Positions 57,812-64,000 of a stretch of DNA of 64,000 bases are shown in pieces; the stretch's first letter is position 1; each line of letters opens with the position of its first letter. The translations under genes and the position numbers were made by a program. Origin of the DNA: JACVRW01 sp963813495. Its GTDB lineage: Bacteria > Actinomycetota > Thermoleophilia > Solirubrobacterales > Thermoleophilaceae. The stretch lies in NCBI GenBank assembly GCA_963813495.1, contig CAWEZC010000010.1:1-64000 (forward strand), written 5' to 3'. Under the pieces are notes generated by a model, which saw only the letters and a list, made by a program, of their open reading frames with translations, was not told where the DNA came from and made no database searches.

Positions 57812-59070
57812 GAACTGGCGAGCTCGTCCAGCCGGCGGTAGGCCAGCGCCACTGCCATCGCACCCTCCCCGACCGCACCCGCCACGCGCTTGGTCGAGCC
57901 GCTGCGCACGTCGCCGGCGGCGAACAGTCCCGGGACGCTGGTCTCGAGCGCCAGCGGATCGCGGTCGAGCGGCCAGCCCTCGGGACGGCGGCCGTTCTCC
58001 AGCAGGTCGGGACCGGTGAGGATGAAGCGGGCGCGGTCGGTCCTCACCCCACCATCCTCCGCCCAGCCCGTGCGCGGCTCACCGCCGATGCAGATGAACA
58101 GGGCCGACGCGGCGACGTGCTCGGTGCGCCGGTCGGCATCGGCGATGGTCACACCGGTCAGGCGGCCGCCGTCCGTTGCGAGCTCCTGCACCTGCGTGCG
58201 CAGCCGCACCTCGATGAAGGGATGGTTCTCGATTCTCGGAACCAGGTAGCCGGAGAGCGTCTTGCCGAGTCGCTCGCCGCGTACCAGCATCTTCACCCGG
58301 GCGCCCGCGTTGGCCAGGTTGAGCACCGCCTGTCCAGCCGAGTTGCCGGCACCCACGACGATCACCTCCTCGCCACCGCACTGGACGGCCTCGCTGCGCC
58401 CGGCTCCGTAGTAGACGCCGCGGCCGAGCAGCTCGTCCACTCCCTCCACTCCGAGCTCGCGCCAGGACATCCCGGGTGCGGCCAGCGCCACGTCCGATGA
58501 GATCTCGGCGCCGTCGCTCAGCGTGAAGCTGCTGCGCTTGCCGTCGTGACTTCCGCCCACCACGCCGCGCATCAGCACCAGCTCGGCGCCGAAGCCCTCG
58601 GCCTGTCGTCCAGCCAGCCGGGCGAGTTCGGCGCCGCCGATGCCGTCGGGGAAGCCGAAGAAGTTCTCGATCATGGAGGTGTGGGAGGCCTGGCCCCCGG
58701 GCACCTCGCGCTCGATCACGACGGTCGAGAGCCCGTCAGAGGCGGCGTACACCGCGGCGGCCAGCCCGGCCGGACCGGCCCCGATGACGGCCAGGTCGTA
58801 GTGCGACCTGTCCGGGCCGGAGATCTCGTTCCAGGCCCGAGCCAGCGATTCGACCGTGGTCGCGGTGTGCACCTCGTCGCCGTCGATCAGGACGGGAAGC
58901 GCGGTTCCGGGATCGAGACCACGGCGCTCGAGCAGATCGGTGGCCTCACGACTGCCCGCCTCGAACCACTCGTGGGGCTGGGCCGAACGCGTGAGGAAGT
59001 CGCGCAGCCGGTGGTGCTCCGGCTCGATGCGCACCCCGATCAGTTGGACGGTGGGTCGGACCGGGCTCAC
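57808..59070 (-). CDS. Thioredoxin-reductase-like flavoprotein without the redox CxxC, with N-terminal glutaredoxin-like domain
   Basis: The 420-residue product has an N-terminal domain of about 90 residues that resembles a thioredoxin/glutaredoxin fold lacking CxxC (VQLIGVRIEPEHHRLRDFL, LPVLIDGDEV). Next comes a TrxR-type module: YDLAVIGAGPAGLAAAVYA for FAD, VPGGQASHTSMIENFFGFP, VIVVGAGNSAGQAVLNLA for NAD(P), and GLFAAGDVRSGSTKRVAGAVGEG. The segment where TrxR has CATC reads VYYGAGRSEAVQCGG, so the active disulphide is absent. It belongs to the group often annotated as cyclic-nucleotide-binding FAD oxidoreductases. The electron acceptor is unknown. Confidence 0.85.
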   Translation of the reverse strand: MSPVRPTVQLIGVRIEPEHHRLRDFLTRSAQPHEWFEAGSREATDLLERRGLDPGTALPVLIDGDEVHTATTVESLARAWNEISGPDRSHYDLAVIGAGPAGLAAAVYAASDGLSTVVIEREVPGGQASHTSMIENFFGFPDGIGGAELARLAGRQAEGFGAELVLMRGVVGGSHDGKRSSFTLSDGAEISSDVALAAPGMSWRELGVEGVDELLGRGVYYGAGRSEAVQCGGEEVIVVGAGNSAGQAVLNLANAGARVKMLVRGERLGKTLSGYLVPRIENHPFIEVRLRTQVQELATDGGRLTGVTIADADRRTEHVAASALFICIGGEPRTGWAEDGGVRTDRARFILTGPDLLENGRRPEGWPLDRDPLALETSVPGLFAAGDVRSGSTKRVAGAVGEGAMAVALAYRRLDELASS

Positions 59071-59092
59071 GCGAGCCCATCTTAGGGACGCC

Positions 59093-60844
59093 TCAGCGCG
59101 TCAGGATGATGCGCCGGCGCACCACGACGCTGTCGCCGACGGCGTCGGTCCCGCGGATGTAGAGGGTCAGAGCCGTGGTACCCAGGCGGGCCAGCCGGAT
59201 TCGAGCGCGACGGTTCAGGCGCACGGTCGCGCGCCGCGAGAACGTGCCCCGCAGGCTCACGGTCCCGACCGACACCGACCGTCTGCTTCGTGTGAGGCGG
59301 GCCTTGCGGGCCTCGCGAGGCCCGAGCGACAGCTTCAGGCGTGCCGAGCAGCGCTTGGTGCAAGTCACGCGCGCCAGCAGGCCGCGGGCCAGCACGCGCC
59401 GGAGTGGCTGGCGGTCCTTGACCCGCAGCGAGATCCGGAGCGGCCGCGGACCGGCGGCCGGGACCGGCACCGGGGACGATACGGGCGGAAGCGCCGGGAG
59501 CGGCGGCTGGGCGGTGGTGCGCGGGGGGGCGGGATCGGGGATCGTGCCGGGCGCGGCGATCTCCAGCGAGCGGCGGGCATCGAGGCGCCCGCCGGTGGCC
59601 ACGCGCCCGTTGAGCGACGCCACCTTGTCCACTCCGGACAGCAGGGCGTGGCGCATCTCCGCCGCGCTGAACATCGGCTCGGCGGCCAGCAGCAGCGCGG
59701 CGGCGCCGGCCACGTGCGGTGTGGCCATCGAGGTGCCGCTCTTGTACTCATACGAGCCGCCGATCCAGGTGCTGAGGATGGTCTCGCCCGGTGCCGCGAG
59801 ATCGACCGAGGCGGCGCCGAAGTTCGAGAAGCTCGAGAGCACGTCGTGACGGTTGGTGGCTGCGACGCAGACGATGTTGGCGAGCGGGTAGGTGCACGGG
59901 TAGTCGGGCAGCGGGACATCGTTGCTGTCGCCGATGCCGTCGGGCCGCCATTACCCGCCGCCACCACGAAGAGGACGCTGGGAAGGGACGCCATGGCGGT
60001 CTGCTCGGTCTGCGAGAAGGACTCCGACCCGAGGCTGAGGTTGACGATCCGCACGCCGCTGCCTGCCGCGTAGCCATAGGCGCTTGACGACATCGGCGAC
60101 CGTCCCGCTCCCGCTCGCATTGATCGCACGCAGGGCCATCAGCCGCGTGTGCCCAGTTCGCCCCGGCCACGCCCAGGTGGTTGTTGGTCCGCGCGCCGAT
60201 GGTGCCGGCCACGTGGGTGCCGTGCCCGTTGTCATCGTTGGGCTCGGGATCGTCGACCCACCCAGTCCCAGCCGCGCACGTCGTCGACGAATCCGTTGCC
60301 GATCGTCGTCCAGGCCGTTGCTGTTCGCGCGCCGAGCCGCTCTCGCCGGGGTTGGTCCAGCTCGATCCGGCCAGGTCGGGGTGGTTGAGGAATACTCCGC
60401 TGTCGACCACGGCGACCACCGTGTTGCGCTGCCCGTGGTGATGTCCCAGGCGGCGAGTGCGTTGATGTCCGCGCCCGCTACTCCGTTCGTCTGCCCGGTG
60501 TTGCGAAGACCCCACTGCGTCGCGAAGCGGTGTCGTCCGGGCTCAGCGAAGGCGCGCCGGTAGAAGTTCGGCTCCGCGTAGACGCACGTCATCCGCTCGC
60601 TCGAGCGCGCGTTCGGCGCCAGCGCGAGGACTGGCCTGGGTCGACGTTGACCAGCTGAAGCCCGCGAACCGGCAGCGTGCTGTCGAGCTCGACGCCGCGC
60701 CCGCTCGCGGAGCGCGGCGCGGTCTGCCGCGTCAGCAGACGGCGCAAAGCGGACGAGCAGCTCGCCGGGAGGCGCGTCGGTCTGGCCCTGTGCAGGCGCG
60801 GCGAACAGCGCGGCAACGGCGAGCGCCGGCGCCAATGCGCTCAT
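59093..60844 (-). pseudogene. Subtilisin-like secreted protease (S8) split over several frames
   Basis: The ATG at 60844 has AGGA upstream and a signal peptide (PALAVAALFAAPAQGQ). Pieces of one S8 protease then lie in different frames: an inhibitor-like propeptide (PPGELLVRFAPSADAADR), then CVYAEPNFYRRAFAEPG and TQWGLRNTGQTNGVAGADI. The catalytic Asp is in VVAVVDSGVFLNHPDLA, His in DNGHGTHVAGTIG, the oxyanion region in VLFVVAAGNGG and Ser in SGTSMATPHVAGAAALL. The last about 250 codons (from 59842) are clean and end with an Arg-rich beta domain. At least six single-base slips lie between 59,940 and 60,700. All three catalytic residues survive, so sequencing error is as likely as true decay. 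Confidence 0.75.
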
Positions 60845-60907
60845 CAACGGCATTCCTAGACGGGCTCCCACTCGGACACCAGGGTAGGCCAGATGGCCTG
60901 AGATGGG

Positions 60908-60927
60908 GCGCCGGCGGCGGCCGGCGC
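60908..60927. terminator. Strong GC hairpin, 8-base-pair stem
   Basis: gcgccggc-ggcg-gccggcgc is a perfect stem with a 4-base loop, located between the subtilase start (60844) and the small frame ending at 60939, both on the minus strand. It follows the latter's stop by 11 bases. No T-tract follows, but the stem is the most stable seen in an intergenic stretch of this window. Confidence 0.35.
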
Positions 60928-60938
60928 TCCGTCCTCGA

Positions 60939-61071
60939 TCACTCGCTCACCTCGCGCTCGACCCGCGCGGCCCGGCCGGGCATGAAGGCAATCGCGGACT
61001 GAACGACGTTGGAGCGACCGCAGCCGGCGCGCGAGGAGAAGCGGGGCCGTGCGGCCGCGGAGCAGCGTCAT
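60939..61071 (-). pseudogene. Possible small protein with a frameshift
   Basis: An ATG at 61071 follows an almost ideal AGGAGGT three bases away and opens MTLLRGRTAPLLLARRLRS. Near 61011 the plausible sequence moves to the next frame (NVVQSAIAFMPGRAARVERE, stop at 60939), giving about 43 residues. The strong Shine-Dalgarno sequence and good codon use suggest a real small gene broken by one base. No family is recognised. Confidence 0.3.
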
Positions 61072-61141
61072 GAGACCTCCTGGTCCTGATGGTTGCCGGT
61101 CTCGGCGGTAGTCGCGCTGCGCTGGCCCGACCTGACGCGGC

Positions 61142-61732
61142 TCAGAGCAGCTCGCGCACCGCCCCCAGCACGTCCTCGGCGCCCGGCAGCGCTGCCTTCT
61201 CGAGCGAGGGCGCGAAGGGGATCGGCAGATCGGGCATCGTCACGCGGCGGGCCGCCACCGGGCCGGCCGCCTCGACGGCAAGGGCCACCACCTCGGCCGC
61301 GTAACCCCCCTGAGGCGGACCCTCCTCGACGACCACCAGGCGCTCAGTGCGGCCGCTCAACGTGACCGCGGCATGCTCTGCGGGCTCCTGCTCGAGCATG
61401 CGGCGCCGCTGTGGCTCGCTGCGGCGGTCGAGTCCGAACAGGAGTGCCTTGGTCAGCGGCCGCAGCCGCACGTCGACCAGCACGGGGGCGGGCCCGAGCG
61501 CCGCCACGCCCACCGCGGCGATCCGCGCAGCACCCGCTCTGGCCACCGCCTCGCTGCCGGCCGCCGCCATGCCGTCGAGCCAGTCGGCCGGGTCGTGCTC
61601 GCCGATGCCGGCGGCGATGTGCGCGCGGGCGTGGTCGCGACGGGCGCCCGCCACGAGCGAACCGTCTTCGCGCACCACCGTCGCCCGCACTCCGGAGAGG
61701 CCGACGTCAAAGCCGAGGGCGTGCTGGCTCAT
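61142..61732 (-). CDS. Chimera: FGGY-type sugar kinase N-terminus joined to an E1-beta (2-oxoacid dehydrogenase) C-terminus
   Basis: From the ATG at 61732 the 196-residue product starts like an FGGY kinase: ALGFDVGLSGVRATVVREDG (phosphate-1-like loop), HDPADWLDGM, AAVGVAALGPAPVLVD, LRPLTKALLFGLDRRSE. At residue about 115-125 this stops and the rest matches the C-terminal domain of a pyruvate/2-oxoacid dehydrogenase beta subunit: RTERLVVVEEGPPQGGYAAE, RRVTMPDLPIPFAPSLEKAA and LPGAEDVLGAVRELL. Neither half can be active alone. A deletion or misjoin near 61,360-61,400 explains it. The frame is continuous, so a stable fused protein could be made. Confidence 0.7.
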   Translation of the reverse strand: MSQHALGFDVGLSGVRATVVREDGSLVAGARRDHARAHIAAGIGEHDPADWLDGMAAAGSEAVARAGAARIAAVGVAALGPAPVLVDVRLRPLTKALLFGLDRRSEPQRRRMLEQEPAEHAAVTLSGRTERLVVVEEGPPQGGYAAEVVALAVEAAGPVAARRVTMPDLPIPFAPSLEKAALPGAEDVLGAVRELL

Positions 61733-61739
61733 GCCAGCT

Positions 61740-61749
61740 TGATATATCA
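61740..61749. promoter_or_regulatory. Perfect palindrome in the divergent gap of the chimera and esterase genes
   Basis: tgatatatca is a 10-base perfect palindrome in a 26-base gap between two divergent ATGs. It is the only AT-only-like island nearby in a 70% GC setting. It could be part of a -10 element or an operator. The gap is too short for two ordinary promoters, so one gene may be leaderless or use a promoter in the other. Confidence 0.4.
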
Positions 61750-61758
61750 CCCATCCGC

Positions 61759-62796
61759 ATGGCCCGCGCAACGACATCGGCGTGGCGTCGCCCGCGGCTT
61801 CAGCGCATCGCCCTGGCCGGGGCCGGCGCACTGCCGCAGGCGGCCTCGCGCCGGCTCGCCGGGCCCGGCCGCGAGTGCGCAGGGCGGCGGCTCGAGCCCG
61901 ACATCGAGGTCGTTCTCGGTCTGGTGGAGCGCTACGGCTGGCCCGACTTCACGAGCCTTTCGCCCCCCGCAGCGAGGCTCGAGGTCGAACGCGAGGCGAG
62001 GGCCTTCGCGCCGCGCAGAGTTCGTGGAGTGTCGGTGCGCCACCTGCAGGTACCGGGCGCCGCCGGCGGGCTCGCCGCCCGCCTGTACGCCCCCGACGGC
62101 GCCGGGGCGACCGGGCCGCTGCTGCTGTACCTGCACGGCGGCGGCTGGGTGTTCGGCTCGCCCGCCATCTACGACGGCCTGTGCCGCTTCATCGCCCGCC
62201 ATTCCGGCATGCGCGTGCTCTCGGCCTCGTACCGGCTCGCACCCGAGAACCGCTTCCCGGCGGGCTTCGAGGACGCGCGCGCCACGCTCCGGTGGACGCT
62301 CGCCAACGCCGCCTCGCTGGGAGCAAGCCGGGTCGGGGTGGGTGGCGACAGCGCCGGCGGCAACCTAGCTGCGGTGCTGGCGCACGAGGCGGGCGAGCGG
62401 CTCGCCTTCCAGTTCCTGCTGTGCCCGGTGACCGACCTCTCGCGCGAGCACCCCTCGTACTCCACCTTCGCCGACGGCCCCTTCCTGACCGCGCAGGAGA
62501 TGCGCTGGTTTCGCGCCCACTACCTGTCCGGCGAGGAGGCCGCGCAGGACCCCCGGGCCTCGCCGCTGCTGGCGCCGGACCTGGCGGCCACACCGCCCAC
62601 CTACCTGGCCGTGGCCGGCTTCGATCCCCTCTGTGACGAGGCGCTCGCCTACGGCGCGCGCCTTCGCGAGGCCGGCATCGACGTCACGCTGGCCCTGCAC
62701 GAGGGCCAGGTGCACGGCTTCGCCGAGCTCATCGGACCGAGCCCGAGCGGGCGCGAAGCCACGATCCAAGCATGCCGCTGGTTGAGCGATCACTAG
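61759..62796 (+). CDS. HSL/GDXG-family alpha/beta-hydrolase (esterase)
   Basis: I start at the ATG at 61759; the frame opens much earlier opposite the chimera. The 345-residue product has the hormone-sensitive-lipase set: oxyanion HGGGWVFGSP, nucleophile GDSAGGNLAAVLAHEAG, the acid in FDPLCDEAL and His in GQVHGFAEL. A basic N-terminal region (about 1-40) replaces a signal peptide. It should hydrolyse short acyl esters in the cytoplasm. Its stop overlaps the stop of the remnant gene on the minus strand. Confidence 0.88.
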   Translation: MARATTSAWRRPRLQRIALAGAGALPQAASRRLAGPGRECAGRRLEPDIEVVLGLVERYGWPDFTSLSPPAARLEVEREARAFAPRRVRGVSVRHLQVPGAAGGLAARLYAPDGAGATGPLLLYLHGGGWVFGSPAIYDGLCRFIARHSGMRVLSASYRLAPENRFPAGFEDARATLRWTLANAASLGASRVGVGGDSAGGNLAAVLAHEAGERLAFQFLLCPVTDLSREHPSYSTFADGPFLTAQEMRWFRAHYLSGEEAAQDPRASPLLAPDLAATPPTYLAVAGFDPLCDEALAYGARLREAGIDVTLALHEGQVHGFAELIGPSPSGREATIQACRWLSDH

Positions 62797-63166
62797 GCCA
62801 GGAAGCCGCCGCCGACCCGCAGCGTCGTGCCGGTGGTGAACGACGCCGCGTCGGACAGCAGCCAGACCGCCGCCGCCGGGCAGGTCGTCGGTATGCCGGC
62901 GTCGATCCTTCAGGCGAGAGGCGGTTCGCCCGCATGTTCTGCGCCGCGTACACCCAGCTCGCCCTCCTGGCGGTCCAGTGCATAGCCCCGCTCGCGCCAG
63001 CCGCCGGTTCTCCGCCAGCGCGCGGGCGGACACCAGCGTGTTGCGGGTGCGCCGCTCGAGTGGCCCGTGGCGGGCAACGAACTCACGGACGGCGTCGTCG
63101 TACACCGCCGCGCAGGTCCGTGGCGACGGCGTCCTCGATGGCGTCTCCGCCAACGTCTGGGCCTCC
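62793..63166 (-). pseudogene. Joined remnants of an IclR-type regulator and an SDR gene
   Basis: Reading the minus strand, about 63140-62950 gives pieces of an IclR C-terminal domain: FVARHGPLERRT, NTLVSARALAENRRLAR and GYALDRQEGELGV, in two frames. From about 62930 the sequence becomes an SDR C-terminus: AAQNMRANRLSP, then PAAAVWLLSDAASFTTGTT and LRVGGGFLA before the stop at 62793, again with frame changes. Neither gene is complete. This is the third join of unrelated gene ends in the window. The rest of the 477-base stretch up to the next gene shows no other feature. Confidence 0.55.
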
Positions 63167-63273
63167 ACAGTGCCCTCGCACTACCGCCACGTGCCCCTGG
63201 GCGCTGTGGTGCCGTGGGGCCAGGGCCCGCTGCTGATGGCGGCCGGCGCTCGAGAACGGGGAGGATGAGGGCG

Positions 63274-64000
63274 ATGCGCGAGGGTCGCGGTGTGCTGGTG
63301 ACGGGGGCGGCGAACGGGATCGGCCGGGCCACGGCCGCGCGCCTGGCCGCCGCCGGAGCGCGAGTGTGCGCCGTCGACCGCGAGCAGGCGAGTCCGCCGC
63401 CGGGCGGCTGTTCGCTCGTGGCCGAGCTCGCTGAGCTCGGCGCCCTGCCGGACGTGGTCAGGCAAGCCGAGGAGGAGGTCGGGCCCCTCGATGCCCTGGT
63501 CAACGTCGCGGGGATCTTCGAGTCCTCGCCGGTCGCCGAACTGTCGCCCGAAGGGCTGGAACGGACGCTGGCCGTCAACCTGAAGGCGCCGATCCTGCTG
63601 GCCGCCGCCGTGGCGCGCGGCATGACTGAGCGCGGGTATGGGCGTGTCGTCAACGTGACCTCCGTCCACGCGCGCGTGTCGGAGCGCGAGGCGCTCGCAT
63701 ATGACATGTCGAAGGCGGGCCTCGAGGGCGCGACGCGCACGCTCGGCATCGAGCTCGCTTCGAGCGGCGTGCTCGTCAACGCGGTGGCGCCAGGGTTCGT
63801 ATCCACGCGCATGGCTCTCGGCGCCGACAGCAAGGACGTGCTGGAGAGCGAGCCCCTGCGCCGTACCTACGTGGACGAGGGGCGCCTGCCGCTGCGGCGC
63901 AGCGCGACCCCCGAGGAGGTCGCCGACTGCATCGTCTGGCTCGCCGGCCCGGGCAACACCTACGTGACCGCGCAGACGGTCACGATCGACGGGGGCCTCA
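63274..64000 (+). CDS. Short-chain dehydrogenase/reductase, cut by the window edge
   Basis: The ATG at 63274 has GGGGAGG nine bases upstream (another ATG at 63265 touches it). The frame is open to the window end, 242 codons. The product has the classical SDR set: VLVTGAANGIGRATAARL, LVNVAGIFES, Ser in NVTSVHARVS, catalytic AYDMSKAG, and NAVAPGFVSTRMA. The end GNTYVTAQTVTIDGGL is the usual SDR C-terminus, so only a few residues are missing. This intact SDR contrasts with the SDR remnant next to it on the other strand. Confidence 0.88.
   Translation, partial: MREGRGVLVTGAANGIGRATAARLAAAGARVCAVDREQASPPPGGCSLVAELAELGALPDVVRQAEEEVGPLDALVNVAGIFESSPVAELSPEGLERTLAVNLKAPILLAAAVARGMTERGYGRVVNVTSVHARVSEREALAYDMSKAGLEGATRTLGIELASSGVLVNAVAPGFVSTRMALGADSKDVLESEPLRRTYVDEGRLPLRRSATPEEVADCIVWLAGPGNTYVTAQTVTIDGGL

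Noticed and set aside
1..64000. CRISPR array, insertion sequence, integrase, tRNA or rRNA
   Set aside because: No regularly spaced direct repeats, transposase or integrase motifs, or RNA gene sequences were seen on either strand.

Overview
The window is about 70% GC throughout and uses GTG and TTG starts freely. Genes sit in tight runs joined by 4-base ATGA/GTGA overlaps. No tRNA, rRNA, CRISPR array or transposase is visible. The gene families (SnoaL-like proteins beginning MSQENVE, Vgb-type propellers with PASTA tails, MacB-like transporters with a peptidoglycan-binding adaptor, lipoproteins in an otherwise monoderm-looking gene set) suggest a high-GC actinobacterium, plausibly class Thermoleophilia (Solirubrobacterales-like). 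That placement is inference from family recognition, not from a marker gene.

Layout. 1-6227 (minus): a MacB-like ABC exporter (adaptor with peptidoglycan-binding domain, ATPase, permease, lipoprotein running off the left edge) behind a secreted protein with an internally duplicated domain. 6463-14632 (plus): a seven-bladed Vgb-like propeller with a PASTA tail, then two CusA/CzcA-type RND pumps flanking a very small lipoprotein adaptor. 14629-28775: mixed genes, including a small protein, remnants of SnoaL-like genes, a beta-helix protein coupled to a lipoprotein, a DHA2 drug exporter, DUF2461, an RraA-like protein overlapping a PLP aminotransferase, a ThuA/sugar-dehydrogenase/PKD protein, a glucoamylase-like remnant and a GH3 glycosidase with a frameshift.

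28895-47878 holds an exopolysaccharide/surface-glycan locus in two convergent arms. The plus arm (29364-34127) has a secreted Pro/Ser/Thr-rich protein, a sugar epimerase and two GT4 glycosyltransferases. The minus arm (47878 down to 34153) has a priming sugar transferase with a degenerate GGDEF-like insert, a Wzz-like protein, an O-antigen ligase, two GT2 enzymes, a polysaccharide deacetylase, a flippase, a methyltransferase, a beta-helix lipoprotein, a JmjC-like oxygenase and a rare acyltransferase-methyltransferase fusion. Together these look like a complete Wzx/Wzy-type glycan pathway with several tailoring enzymes.

48113-56522 is a divergent amine-catabolism locus: agmatinase (agmatine to putrescine), copper amine oxidase (putrescine to 4-aminobutanal) and a PatD-like aldehyde dehydrogenase (to GABA), together with an ATP-grasp ligase, an M20 amidohydrolase and a C45 acyltransferase/hydrolase. 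The last three are not explained by the textbook route and suggest an acyl- or aminoacyl-protected variant. This is my best candidate for an undescribed system.

56526-64000: a histidine phosphatase, a conserved small protein, a thioredoxin-reductase-like flavoprotein, a subtilase whose catalytic residues lie in different frames, a chimera of an FGGY kinase and an E1-beta subunit, an HSL-type esterase, fused remnants of IclR and SDR genes, and an SDR running off the right edge. Frame breaks occur at about 20.53, 28.53, 45.63, 55.65, 59.9-60.7, 61.0 and 62.8-63.1 kb. They are mostly single-base slips, so part of this damage may be sequencing or assembly error rather than biology.
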